Source of the DNA: G963556115 sp963678205
GTDB lineage: Bacteria; Planctomycetota; SZUA-567
DNA: 64,000 nucleotides
Direction: 5' to 3'
Assembly (NCBI GenBank): GCA_963678205.1
Contig: OY782760.1
Coordinates: 2,356,001 to 2,420,000 of the forward strand
Shown here: piece after piece, positions 1 through 9,224 of the stretch
Layout of the letters: each line of letters begins with the position of its first letter
Position numbering within the stretch: the first letter of the stretch is position 1
The notes under the pieces: generated by a model
The model's input: the letters and a program-made list of their open reading frames with translations, nothing else
The model's database searches: none
Told to the model about the DNA's origin: nothing
Program-made: the position numbers and the translations under genes

Positions 1-852
1 AACACTATCTGTAAGCCAGACATTCCCGCCAATTGTCGCTCCCTTACCGATTACTGTATTCCCACCTAAAATGGTTGCTCCAGCGTAAATAATTACGTTA
101 TCTTCAATAATTGGGTGGCGTTGTTCACCTCTAATTGATTGCCCTTTTGCAGGAGCAAGAGCACCGAGAGTAACTCCCTGATAAATCTGAACAGAATTAC
201 CAATTCGGCATGTTTCACCAACAACAACACCTGTACCGTGATCAATAAAAAAACGTTCACCAATTTTAGCGCCAGGGTGTATATCAATACCTGTCATGCT
301 ATGTGCATGCTCACTCCATAGTCTAGGAATAAGAGGGACATCATGAGCAAACAGTTCATGAGCTAGTCGATGAATTACAATAGCTTGTACTGCTGGATAG
401 CAAGTGATAACTTCATCAATACTTGATGATGCCGGATCTCCGTCAAAACCTGCTGCAATATCTTTTTTCATAATTTCCCTAATTCGGGGTAAAGATTTTA
501 TTAAAGACATTATAACTTTTGAGGCGCGCTCTTTTACATTGCACATTTCACAGCACCCTTGATTACATGCATACCTGAAAGCACGCTGGACTTCATTTGT
601 AAGTTCCAGTATTATATGATTAATCTGATCACCAATATGATATTTTAGGTTTGCTTTAGTTACAGGATGCCCCCCAGCAAAGTATCCTGGAAAAATCACA
701 TCAAATAACCTGTCCAGAGATTTTAGTACTATATCACGATTGGGTAGATCATGCCCTTCCAGTTGATTGATACCAATTCCATCATTATATGAATTCATTA
801 GAATATCAACTATTGGAGTTATGTCTTCAACTTCAATTTTATTGTTTTTCAT
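1..852 (-). CDS. cysE: Serine O-acetyltransferase, EpsC-type (3' end cut by window edge)
   Basis: Transfers acetyl from acetyl-CoA to L-serine, giving O-acetylserine for cysteine synthesis in the cytoplasm. The reading frame is open from 852 to the window edge (284 residues). It shows an alpha-helical N-terminal half followed by left-handed beta-helix hexapeptides (IHPGAKIG, FFIDHGTGVVVGE, GVTLGAL, GATILGG). The catalytic His of the DHGTG motif and the GVTLGA loop are present. A Cys-rich stretch (CNQGCCEMC) precedes the catalytic half. The long N-terminus is typical of the EpsC/SATase branch. An in-frame ATG at 867 is an alternative start; neither has a strong ribosome site. The C-terminus lies outside the window. 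Its cysteine product could feed BshC and NifS, which are encoded nearby. Confidence 0.93.
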   Translation of the reverse strand, partial: MKNNKIEVEDITPIVDILMNSYNDGIGINQLEGHDLPNRDIVLKSLDRLFDVIFPGYFAGGHPVTKANLKYHIGDQINHIILELTNEVQRAFRYACNQGCCEMCNVKERASKVIMSLIKSLPRIREIMKKDIAAGFDGDPASSSIDEVITCYPAVQAIVIHRLAHELFAHDVPLIPRLWSEHAHSMTGIDIHPGAKIGERFFIDHGTGVVVGETCRIGNSVQIYQGVTLGALAPAKGQSIRGEQRHPIIEDNVIIYAGATILGGNTVIGKGATIGGNVWLTDSV

Positions 853-867
853 AAAATAAATTTCCAT

Positions 868-1215
868 TCTAAGCCGTATTAATATAAACAATTATTAGAA
901 ATTATAAAAGGAGTACAGTATTTATTGTCAAATATAAGGATTATATCTTCTTTTATTTAGAATATTCAATAAATTTTTAATGAATTATACTGATACTATA
1001 AAACAAATTATAGCAGTTTTGTTAAAATTTTGTGTATAATCCAACATTATTACATAAAAATTTCTTTTATTTATCATAAAAACTGGCATAATGTAGTAGA
1101 ATGTATTGTTATATAATACATAATGGGGAGAGTTATGTATTCACTGAGTTAACTCTTTATAAATAAAAATAATATGATAATTACTTTGTTGATGGTAGTG
1201 AGGAGACTAAAAACC
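868..1215. other. AT-rich divergent intergenic region
   Basis: About 350 bases between the leftward cysE and the rightward TPR gene, with many A/T runs. It presumably holds both promoters. I found no convincing RNA gene, riboswitch or long inverted repeat. A good ribosome site (GAGGAG) near 1199-1205 serves the TPR gene. Confidence 0.5.
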
Positions 1216-4203
1216 ATGCGTGGTAGAATTATCGCTCTAATACTGGCTCTGACTTTACTTGTCAATTTTCCTTGTGGAGTTGCTGCTGAGCCGCGTTCAT
1301 ACCAACCACCTGCGAATACACCGGTTATTCCATGGAAGCGATTCAGTATTGCTTATGCAGTTAGAATTGTTGGAAATGCACTTACTTCAAAGGTTGAGTT
1401 TTATATTACAAATGATGGTGGCCTTACATGGAAGAAATATGGTGAAGATCCTGATAAGCTCAGCCCAATGGTAATAACAGTTCCTTCAGAAGGAACATAT
1501 GGACTTATTACTGCAGTATCAACTAGTGTACGCCCCGCAATTCCTCCTCGACCAGGAACAAAACCAGATAGATTTGTTATAGTTGATCGAACACCACCTG
1601 CGGCTGAGTGGTTAAGCCCAAATTCAGAAAAAGTTTTACTGACTGAAGCAGGTATTGAACTTTCATGGACAACCAGTGATAAATATCTAGGACTTACTCC
1701 TGTTGATATTGAGTACTCAACAGACGGAGGTAATTTTTGGCTTCCACTAAGAGAGAAACTGCCCGCAAAAGGTAGCATTCACTGGAATCCTCCCGTACTT
1801 GAAGGACAAACAAATATTGCTTTAAGACTTATTGCAACAGACTTGGCAGGGAATAAACGCATTGTTAAAAATAGAACTACTTTTACTTTGGATAGCACTC
1901 CACCAGTTATAACAATTTTAGGCCCTTCTTCTTCTGGTTCATTTAAATTTGATGTTGACTACACAGCAACTGATAATGAAAGTGGAGTAAAAAATGTGGA
2001 ATTGTATTATACAGTTGATGGTGGTACAGAATGGTTTTACTATGGACCAGACAGTGATTTAAGGTCACCTATCAACTTCTCCGCACCTGCTGCAAAAGAA
2101 GTTGGATTATATATTGTCGCTACAGATAACACTGGCAATAAGAATTCACCTCCTGCTCGTGGAGCAATGCCTATGGCGTATGTCACCCTAGATATGGATG
2201 CACCTCAGGTTTCAATTTTACCTCCATTCACTACAAGTGGAGAAGTCATCGCGAAGGACAACGTTGTTGATATCAGATGGAACTCAAGTGATGCAAATAT
2301 CAAAGAAGGATCTACTCTAATACAATTATCTCGTGATGGTGGCGCTACATGGACAGATCTTGCATTTGATAAGCCTTCCAATGGGTCATGGCAATGGGTT
2401 CCAACAATTGCGGGTAATAACCTTTTACTCAAAATCAATGTATCAGATTTAATGGGTAATATTGGTACAGCAATAAGTATGCCATTCTCTGTTGATGAAA
2501 AGCGCCCTACAATGAAATTTGAAAGTATAACACCAATTAACAATGGTGAAATTTCAGAAATATCTCAAACTCAGAGCATTCCTGACCAGCCTGATGATTT
2601 ATGGTCTCCAGCAGTACCATCAGTAGTTGATTTAGAATCTGAGACTATTACCGACCTTCCAGAAAAAGAGATTACAAAGGAACGTATTGATTTTACTGAG
2701 CCTGATTCATCTCCAATTGCTCCGATAGAAGAAAAAGTTGACGTAGAGCAGATCTCAGAAACACCAACAGTTGATATTACTGATACTGAACTTGACATCC
2801 CTGCCCCAATTGAGGATGCTGCGGTACCTACTTTAAATGATAATTTCGCTAATAATGAAATATCTAACGAAGATTTTTCTGTAGATGATATGAGTGATGA
2901 TAATGCTTTAACCCCAGAAGAAAATTCTAAATCTATTGATGAAATTCCAGCTCCAGCTACTAGCGATTTTAGTGATCTAGGACTTGATAGTATTCCTGAT
3001 GTTCCAGCTATAGCAGACGATAATACAAATGACTCGAACCAAAGCAATACTGCCGAAGTTGATGATTCTGTATTTAATAGTGAAGATCTTGAAACTATAC
3101 CAGAACCTGGATCTTTTGATACAGAAGAAACAACACCTAGTGACGATATGACTATTCCATCAATACCCGATATTAATAATTCAACTGCTAATGATTTAGA
3201 TGAACTTGATATTACTTCTACTTCAGAAGATACTACTAAGGTTGAAGAAATACCAAATATTCCGGATCTTCCTGGTAAGGCTACAGATCAAAAGAACACT
3301 GATGACTTTGGTCTACCTCCAATAGAAAGTGGACTTGACGATACATCTAATACCCTTGATCTTCCTCTAGACCTTGATGCTGCAGTTCCTCAACCATCAA
3401 ATGATTCAACTGAAGAACTATTGGCTCAAGCTCAAACTGCTTTTGAAGAAGAAGATTTAGAAACAGCAGAATCCCTTGCTAAAAAAGTAATTGAACTTGA
3501 TCCAAATAATGCTCAGGCATATGCAATCACTGCAAGTGTACTGACAGAAAAAGGCAATTATGACTCTGCCTTTGATTACGCACATAAGGCAATTAATATT
3601 GCTCCTGAAAATGCAGAGTATTTACAAATACTTGGTTATGCACAGTACCAGAAAGCTGTTGAAATTAACAAGATGCTAGGAGCTTCTGATCTTACTCCTA
3701 CACAAGCATCACGTCTTGGTTCTCAGCTCATGACTGCACTTGATCAATCAGATGAGGCTTACTCTAAAATGCTTTCATCAACAAATGAGTCTGATATTAA
3801 GGAAGGGTACTATAGACTTGCTCAGGTTTCTTATTTCAGAGCTACTCGTATTGCAACAGATGAAGTAGAAATTGCAAATACCTTAAGAAAAGCAATTGCA
3901 AATTACCAGAAAGCCTATGCTATTGGAGAGCCTGACTACAGAGAGGTTCTTCAGATTGGTATCTGTAATTACAGGCTTTCAGACTACCCTCAAGCTGAGC
4001 AGTGGCTTGAAAAAGCACAAGAAGTAGCGCCAGTTGATAGAGCCCCTAAAGAAGCGTTCTTCTATCTTGCACTAATCAATGAAAAGACTAACCGGCCAAA
4101 TGAGGCGTTGCCTTTCTGGCAAAAAGTTGCTGAGTTTTACCCTGCAGGAAGTTCATACAAAAAACTTGCAGAAACAAGAATCTCCGCATTATCAGGGATG
4201 TAA
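1216..4203 (+). CDS. Exported Ig-like repeat / acidic linker / TPR protein
   Basis: Function unknown. The start at 1216 is preferred over an upstream ATG at 1174 because GAGGAG lies about ten bases before it and it opens directly into a signal peptide (MRGRIIALILALTLLV...GVAA). Of about 995 residues, roughly 30-440 hold four Ig-like or beta-sandwich units, each with a DGG-x-x-W signature (DGGLTW, DGGNFW, DGGTEW, DGGATW) and 'DRTPP/DSTPP'-type linkers. Residues of about 440-735 are a low-complexity acidic Asp/Glu/Ser/Thr/Pro linker. The C-terminal part, about 735-995, contains tetratricopeptide repeats (AQTAFEEEDLETAESLAKKV, AYAITASVLTEKGNYDSAF). Such architecture fits a periplasmic or surface scaffold protein. 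It stands alone, ending at a strong hairpin. Confidence 0.85.
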   Translation: MRGRIIALILALTLLVNFPCGVAAEPRSYQPPANTPVIPWKRFSIAYAVRIVGNALTSKVEFYITNDGGLTWKKYGEDPDKLSPMVITVPSEGTYGLITAVSTSVRPAIPPRPGTKPDRFVIVDRTPPAAEWLSPNSEKVLLTEAGIELSWTTSDKYLGLTPVDIEYSTDGGNFWLPLREKLPAKGSIHWNPPVLEGQTNIALRLIATDLAGNKRIVKNRTTFTLDSTPPVITILGPSSSGSFKFDVDYTATDNESGVKNVELYYTVDGGTEWFYYGPDSDLRSPINFSAPAAKEVGLYIVATDNTGNKNSPPARGAMPMAYVTLDMDAPQVSILPPFTTSGEVIAKDNVVDIRWNSSDANIKEGSTLIQLSRDGGATWTDLAFDKPSNGSWQWVPTIAGNNLLLKINVSDLMGNIGTAISMPFSVDEKRPTMKFESITPINNGEISEISQTQSIPDQPDDLWSPAVPSVVDLESETITDLPEKEITKERIDFTEPDSSPIAPIEEKVDVEQISETPTVDITDTELDIPAPIEDAAVPTLNDNFANNEISNEDFSVDDMSDDNALTPEENSKSIDEIPAPATSDFSDLGLDSIPDVPAIADDNTNDSNQSNTAEVDDSVFNSEDLETIPEPGSFDTEETTPSDDMTIPSIPDINNSTANDLDELDITSTSEDTTKVEEIPNIPDLPGKATDQKNTDDFGLPPIESGLDDTSNTLDLPLDLDAAVPQPSNDSTEELLAQAQTAFEEEDLETAESLAKKVIELDPNNAQAYAITASVLTEKGNYDSAFDYAHKAINIAPENAEYLQILGYAQYQKAVEINKMLGASDLTPTQASRLGSQLMTALDQSDEAYSKMLSSTNESDIKEGYYRLAQVSYFRATRIATDEVEIANTLRKAIANYQKAYAIGEPDYREVLQIGICNYRLSDYPQAEQWLEKAQEVAPVDRAPKEAFFYLALINEKTNRPNEALPFWQKVAEFYPAGSSYKKLAETRISALSGM

Positions 4204-4230
4204 AGCTTTCGTTTAAATACTTAACAATAC

Positions 4231-4263
4231 AAAAGAGGTGAGAATTAATATCTCACCTCTTTT
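4231..4263. terminator. Bidirectional terminator hairpin
   Basis: Perfect 13-bp stem (AAAAGAGGTGAGA / TCTCACCTCTTTT) with a 7-base loop. A-runs on one side and T-runs on the other let it serve the rightward TPR gene and the leftward glycosyltransferase. Confidence 0.85.
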
Positions 4264-4293
4264 ATATAATAGTAATAATATTTACCGCAAAAT

Positions 4294-5061
4294 CTATACC
4301 TGAGCAAGGGTACTATCAATAATTTTATGATAGTATCGAAGTCGCTCCTCAGAATCAGAAAAGTTCCCATTGAAATTTCTTGTTTCATCAAGATATAATA
4401 GTGGAACTTCGATTTCTTTTACACTCAAATCATTCTTTGCTGCAAGTATAGTCATCTGCATAAACATACCATATCCAGTTTCTGTTATTGGAAGTTTAAC
4501 TAAAGATTCCACACGGTATGCTCTAAAACCGCAAAATGCGTCTGTTAGGTTGTAACCTGTAATTTCATTGAGACGCTTAGTAACTTCAATATTAATTTCA
4601 CGCCTATCCTGATATTTAAGCGCAGGTAGATTACTCTTATTTAAATAACGTGAGCCCCACACAAAATCACATGAGCAACAGCAACCACACTTGTCAATTG
4701 CTTTAAAAAAACATGAAATACTCTCAGGATTATGCTGCCCATCTGCATCCATTGTTATAATGTTTTTATAATTATTGCCGTATGCCCACTTAAACCCCTG
4801 GAGCAACACACCACCTGCTCCAGCATTTCTCTCATTAGCAATAACAGAAATACCCTTAATTTCCTTAAGAACAGCCAAGCTGTCATCTGTAGAACAATCG
4901 TCAACAGCAAGTATATCTCCTGCCCAGTTTTCACGGATAGAGTGTATCACATCCCTTAAATGAGGTATTTCATTATAAACAGGCACAATGATTAATGTAT
5001 CATGGTGCTTAGTATAAACTTTACTAATTTCAGTATATTTTGGTAAAAAATCAAATATCAT
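4294..5061 (-). CDS. Family 2 glycosyltransferase (dolichyl-phosphate mannose synthase-like)
   Basis: A GT-A fold glycosyltransferase that probably transfers a nucleotide-activated sugar to a lipid or polysaccharide acceptor at the inner face of the membrane. Visible motifs are the N-terminal IIVPVYNE strand, VDDCSTDD for nucleotide binding, and MDADGQH, the DxD-type metal site. At about 255 residues it lacks the C-terminal membrane helices of larger relatives. The ATG at 5061 starts two bases after the bshC stop; a TTG at 5076 would overlap bshC. This implies translational coupling. Sugar and acceptor cannot be told from sequence. BshA, the bacillithiol glycosyltransferase, is family 4, so this is not BshA. 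Confidence 0.85.
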   Translation of the reverse strand: MIFDFLPKYTEISKVYTKHHDTLIIVPVYNEIPHLRDVIHSIRENWAGDILAVDDCSTDDSLAVLKEIKGISVIANERNAGAGGVLLQGFKWAYGNNYKNIITMDADGQHNPESISCFFKAIDKCGCCCSCDFVWGSRYLNKSNLPALKYQDRREINIEVTKRLNEITGYNLTDAFCGFRAYRVESLVKLPITETGYGMFMQMTILAAKNDLSVKEIEVPLLYLDETRNFNGNFSDSEERLRYYHKIIDSTLAQV

Positions 5062-5063
5062 TA

Positions 5064-6674
5064 TTAAAAAATCCAAATTTTATGGTCAGTTGTAAGTAAA
5101 TCTACTTTACATATTGTATCGAAAAACTCTCTACCGAGCAAGCTATAAAAATATAAAGAAGAGATAGTTAATTCCTGATATTTTCTGGCAGGGAGTATAA
5201 ACTTATATAGTCGAAAGAACTTACTTTTAGCATCTTTTCCAATTGGGCTATTTATTTGAGCTATCTTATTTTGCTGATTAATAACCCTAGAAGCAAACTT
5301 ATCTATTTCATTTTTGATTTCATTGTGATTAATAATACCCAAAGCAGTAAGTTTTTTATAAAAGCTTGTGTTAAGTTCTTCAAATTGTAAATTATAGCTA
5401 TTAAATACCTCCTCAAGCTCTTTATTCGCTGAGATTAACTTACTATAAATAACTTCCCAGTCAAAATTATTAGTAAGAATTTGATCTCTAGAAACAGAGA
5501 ATTTCTTTAATTGCTTATTTATGCTAGGTGTCAAGAATGTTCCCGTCGCTCTTGGAAGAATAAGCGGAATTTGCACTTTTAGCTCTTTAAAATTCTTTCG
5601 CAATTGAACATGATACGCCAACTCTCCTCCTCCAGCAATATAGATCGCTGCAGGAAAAACACTACCTTGAATGATTGGTCTGAGCCCAGCAACGGGAGAA
5701 AACTTATTCGGATCAGTTTCGATTTCTCTTACTAATTCATCTTCATTAAATTTAAGATTTAATTTTTCAACGAAATATTTTTTATCGTCATACTTTAATC
5801 TATAGCGGACACCATTTTCAATATAAAACAAAAAAGTATTTTCTGGTTTTGCATCAGGTAATTGCAGATTATAACCATTTTTTATCATCTCATTAGAATC
5901 AAGATTCATGTTCTTTACTAGTGTACTATGTGACTTTATCGCCTGAAGCACAAGGGGTTTTGATATTTCACGCAAGTATTCTGGTTCAATTGTAATCAAT
6001 CCATATTTTCCAAATAATTTATTTATAAATCTACTGAAAAATTCACCCAAATTATCAGCTTTTGAATCCATTATTTCATGTTTGATCTCTGAGATAAACT
6101 CTGTTTGTGGCAATGACTGCAGTATAGCATCAATAAAATTATCTGAAAGGCCAGATCTAAATGACGCCATCTTATTATCAAACTTTCCATCTAAAGAATG
6201 ATTAAGAATATCATAGGATTTATCATAAAAGGAAACTGTGTTATATTCAGCTAAGTTATGATCTTCTGATGCCACCCAGAATACTGGGACAAATTTTTTA
6301 GACAAATTCAGTAAATTTAAGCTATTTGTTAATGAAATAACGCTAGCTATTTTAAGGAAAACAAATAACGGTCCACCAAGTAATGAGGGCTGATGCCCTG
6401 AGACAACAGCAATTGTATTTACTTTTGAAAGTAGCTCAATATTATTTCTCGTTTCTTGCGTGGCATCAATTTTATCAGCGTAAACACTCAATGTATCGCA
6501 AAGCTCATCTCTATTGCCATCCCAGTTATATTGTTCAATAAATTTAGAAATTGAATCAATATCAAATGGAGAATACTCTGAAAAATCTTTATACCTCAAG
6601 CTACCTTTTGCCCTATAGTCATTTGTATATTTATTATATAAATTTAAATTATCACAGATATTTTGAGAATCCAT
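5064..6674 (-). CDS. bshC: Bacillithiol synthase-type cysteine ligase BshC
   Basis: Homologue of BshC, which in Bacillus adds cysteine to GlcN-malate in the last step of bacillithiol synthesis. The 536 residues match the usual family length. Recognisable blocks are AVVSGHQPSLLGGPLF near the N-terminus, VFWVASEDHNLAEYNTV (HxGH/HIGH-like nucleotidyl region), SPVAGLRPIIQGSVFPAAIYIAGGGELAYHVQL and PLILPRATGTFL. A ribosome site AAGAAAGG precedes the ATG. It is the first gene of a tight pair with the GT2 gene. BshA and BshB are not in the window, so the full pathway is not shown here. The family also occurs outside Bacillota, so this gene does not imply a Gram-positive host. Confidence 0.88.
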   Translation of the reverse strand: MDSQNICDNLNLYNKYTNDYRAKGSLRYKDFSEYSPFDIDSISKFIEQYNWDGNRDELCDTLSVYADKIDATQETRNNIELLSKVNTIAVVSGHQPSLLGGPLFVFLKIASVISLTNSLNLLNLSKKFVPVFWVASEDHNLAEYNTVSFYDKSYDILNHSLDGKFDNKMASFRSGLSDNFIDAILQSLPQTEFISEIKHEIMDSKADNLGEFFSRFINKLFGKYGLITIEPEYLREISKPLVLQAIKSHSTLVKNMNLDSNEMIKNGYNLQLPDAKPENTFLFYIENGVRYRLKYDDKKYFVEKLNLKFNEDELVREIETDPNKFSPVAGLRPIIQGSVFPAAIYIAGGGELAYHVQLRKNFKELKVQIPLILPRATGTFLTPSINKQLKKFSVSRDQILTNNFDWEVIYSKLISANKELEEVFNSYNLQFEELNTSFYKKLTALGIINHNEIKNEIDKFASRVINQQNKIAQINSPIGKDAKSKFFRLYKFILPARKYQELTISSLYFYSLLGREFFDTICKVDLLTTDHKIWIF

Positions 6675-6694
6675 CCGAGCCTTTCTTTAAGATA

Positions 6695-7657
6695 TTAAAG
6701 GATACCATTGATCATAGAGTTCAAATGAACAGAACCGATAAAAACACCATTTCTGCTGGTAACAATAGCAATCCTCGCGCCCTCTTTACGCATAGATGAT
6801 ATTGCATGCAATAAAGGCGTTTTCCTATCGAGTAACATTGCTTTGTCAGCAATCTCAGAAACTGGTTTATCCAATTTATCTTCATGATTCATAATAGAAT
6901 TAATTGTTATGATATCGCCTGTAAATCGCATAAACTTAGTTCTAATCAATGCCCTTGCGTAGCCATTTTTCCGTATTTCAACACCAGCTTCACGGGATGT
7001 CATGGTGTCTTCAACTGTAAAAGTATCAAGTGGGGTCAACATTAGTTCCCAAATTTCCGTTCTTTCTTGTTCCATAACTCTGCTTGCCATCTGATACTGA
7101 ATAATACTTAACTTTCCTTCAGCCGTTTTGGCTTCAAGATTTTCATAAAGTCTAATTTTACCAATTAAATCATTACCAGAATGACCTTTTTTATCAAGTA
7201 TATATTGTAATAAAGTGCCAAAACCACTTAGGACAATAGCAATTGGGTAAAAAATGTACTCACATAACAAAACAAGCTTTGCAGAAATAATCAGTGAACG
7301 ATTTGGTCTACCAAAAGCAATTCTTTTTGGTAATGATTCTGCAAAAATCAAACAGAAGGGGGTTAAAATAAGGGTTGTTATTAATTCTGTATTCTTTACA
7401 GAGTATATAGTAAGATAGTTAGTTAATAGGTTGGTTGCAACGAAAACAGAAAGATTTGTACCAATCAACATAGTTGTAATCATCCTGGGCATATTTTTCA
7501 GCATATTTAATGCTAAAGTTGCGTTATTGTCCCCAGCATTAGAACTTGCATGAAGACTAATTGTATTCACACTATATGCTGCCGTTTCAATCCCACTAAA
7601 AAAGCCTGCAAAGACAATAGCAATAAGAATACCCGCGATTAAAAATATTACAATCAC
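6695..7657 (-). CDS. CNNM/DUF21 membrane protein with CBS domains, short form
   Basis: Integral membrane protein of the HlyC/CorC (CNNM) family, whose members are linked to Mg2+/Co2+ efflux or homeostasis. Residues of about 1-170 form the DUF21 transmembrane domain (FAGFFSGIETAAYSV near the N-terminus). A CBS pair follows to the end (TVEDTMTSREAGVEIRKNG). The C-terminal CorC_HlyC domain of full-length members is absent, giving 320 residues. The start is GTG, overlapping the upstream gene's stop as GTGA, with GAGGAGGA just before it. It is therefore co-translated with its longer paralogue and may form a heteromer with it. Confidence 0.85.
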   Translation of the reverse strand: MIVIFLIAGILIAIVFAGFFSGIETAAYSVNTISLHASSNAGDNNATLALNMLKNMPRMITTMLIGTNLSVFVATNLLTNYLTIYSVKNTELITTLILTPFCLIFAESLPKRIAFGRPNRSLIISAKLVLLCEYIFYPIAIVLSGFGTLLQYILDKKGHSGNDLIGKIRLYENLEAKTAEGKLSIIQYQMASRVMEQERTEIWELMLTPLDTFTVEDTMTSREAGVEIRKNGYARALIRTKFMRFTGDIITINSIMNHEDKLDKPVSEIADKAMLLDRKTPLLHAISSMRKEGARIAIVTSRNGVFIGSVHLNSMINGIL

Positions 7658-8931
7658 AACGAATCCTCCTCAATATCATCAAATTTAACTTTTGCGGTAA
7701 CCTTTTGAATTCTTCTTTTAAGAGTGTTTATAACAGTAAATTCAACACCTTCATAGACTACGCAATCACCTTTTCGAGCACTCCTTCCTAAAATATCAGT
7801 AATTAAGCCCCCTATTGTATTACTACGTAGAGAGTCTACCTCCAGACAGAATAGATCTGCCCAATCTCTAATTGACAACTTGCCATCAAGGATATAACTA
7901 CCATCACTCTGTAGTTCAGCTAATTCTTCGGGTAAAGATTCCTCATCACCAAAATCACCAAAAAGTTCTGATAGCACATCACCAACAACTAATATTCCTG
8001 CACTACTACCTCTTTCATCAAGAACTAGTGCCATTCGATTCTTTTCCTGAACAAAATGATCTAAGACTACATCAGAACGGTCGTAAACAGAAATGTAATT
8101 AAACTTACGATAGTATTCAGTAATTTCATGATTACCTGAACCAGCAAAGAACAAATCTCTAGCATCTACCCAAGCAATATATTCATCATCTATACTTGAT
8201 CGTACAGGTATTTTATTATGTCCGGACTCCTTTGCTTTAAAAATCACATCATCAATACTTGCTTTGTCAGAAACAGAAAACACATCAACACGATGCGTCA
8301 TAATTTCACCAACTTTGATTTCTGGGAGCTCAATTACAGATTCAAGTAACTCTGCTTCTTGATCGGAAATTGTACCTCTATTTCTCTCTAACTCTAAAAG
8401 AGCAGTAAGCTCTTTTGTATGGGCTGTGTTACGATGTTTTACATTTATTATTCGTTCAAAAAACTTTAGCAGACTTTGTAAAATAAATCTAATAGGTAAA
8501 ACAAGTTTATGTATGTAATATACCGGAATAATTACAATTCTTGCAAACCAAACTTTCAATACAGAAGCACTAGATTTGGGAGCAATCTCGCCAACAATCA
8601 AAACCGCACCAAATGAAACAACACCGAAAATAATACTTCCAATTCGTCCATACTCAGAATTTACAGATTCTACAAAGAGTGATGCAACAGCAAAGAATAG
8701 GATATTTACTATCATATTCCCTAGCAATATTGTTAGAAGAAATTCAGGTAGTTCATTGTATAGAGAAAGGATAAGTGAATCCACCCACAATGTACTTTTG
8801 CGAAGTTTATTAAGATCAGAATTTTTGAGTGAAAAAAGAGCAGTCTCGCATCCCGAAAAGGTTGCAGACATTACAAGCAGGCTGAAGAGTAAAACTATTT
8901 GACTCAAATTAGATAGTATGAACTTATCCAA
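7654..8931 (-). CDS. CNNM/DUF21-CBS-CorC_HlyC membrane protein
   Basis: Full-length HlyC/CorC family protein of 425 residues. The order is: N-terminal DUF21 membrane domain (SATFSGCETALFSLKNSDL), a CBS pair (GEIMTHRVDVFSVSDKASIDD...), then the C-terminal CorC_HlyC domain beginning near GSYILDGKLSIRDW. Family members act in divalent cation transport or repair of membrane function; the substrate is not predictable. It overlaps the shorter paralogue by four bases. Such tandem long/short pairs are common, which supports a joint role. Confidence 0.88.
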   Translation of the reverse strand: MDKFILSNLSQIVLLFSLLVMSATFSGCETALFSLKNSDLNKLRKSTLWVDSLILSLYNELPEFLLTILLGNMIVNILFFAVASLFVESVNSEYGRIGSIIFGVVSFGAVLIVGEIAPKSSASVLKVWFARIVIIPVYYIHKLVLPIRFILQSLLKFFERIINVKHRNTAHTKELTALLELERNRGTISDQEAELLESVIELPEIKVGEIMTHRVDVFSVSDKASIDDVIFKAKESGHNKIPVRSSIDDEYIAWVDARDLFFAGSGNHEITEYYRKFNYISVYDRSDVVLDHFVQEKNRMALVLDERGSSAGILVVGDVLSELFGDFGDEESLPEELAELQSDGSYILDGKLSIRDWADLFCLEVDSLRSNTIGGLITDILGRSARKGDCVVYEGVEFTVINTLKRRIQKVTAKVKFDDIEEDSL

Positions 8932-9032
8932 GGTGTTTTCTCATAAATTTTGAAAGAATTAATACCAAATAATTATACTGATAATCTAGAAATAGTCTAG
9001 GTTTACTTGAGTTATAGTAAATAATATAAAGA

Positions 9033-9058
9033 GACACGGCTGGATATCCAGCCGTGTC
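9033..9058. terminator. Perfect 26-base palindrome terminator
   Basis: GACACGGCTGGAT followed directly by its exact reverse complement, GC-rich in an AT-rich context. It sits just downstream of the leftward 41-aa gene and is the likely terminator of the glyS unit. Confidence 0.75.
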
Positions 9059-9066
9059 AGCGAAAA

Positions 9067-9192
9067 TTATTTTTTCTCAGCTTTTACCCAACGCTTACGA
9101 CCACGAATTTTAACCTTTTTATAACCTTTTTCTTTTTTTGCGCGTTCAGCAGCAGCTTTTTTCTTCTTGTTCAACTTAAGTTTGAATTCCAT
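9067..9192 (-). CDS. Small basic Lys/Arg-rich protein, 41 aa
   Basis: Short frame starting MEFKLKLNKKKKAAAER and ending RGRKRWVKAEKK. More than a third of its residues are Lys or Arg. GGAGAAAAG lies close upstream of the ATG, and a GC-rich terminator follows the stop. This is good evidence that it is a real gene rather than noise. It follows glyS by 32 bases, so the two probably share a transcript. The composition suggests an RNA-binding or ribosome-associated peptide. I do not recognise the family and do not assign a function. Confidence 0.7.
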   Translation of the reverse strand: MEFKLKLNKKKKAAAERAKKEKGYKKVKIRGRKRWVKAEKK

Positions 9193-9224
9193 ACTTTTCT
9201 CCTATATAATTAAATAACTACAAA

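Noticed and set aside
93..287. 64-codon minus-strand frame near the left edge
   Set aside because: Lies out of frame within the serine acetyltransferase, whose own frame is open across the region.
2571..3047. 158-codon minus-strand frame inside the TPR gene
   Set aside because: It is antisense to the low-complexity acidic linker; Ser/Val/Ile-rich composition is the mirror of Asp/Glu/Thr codons. No ribosome site.
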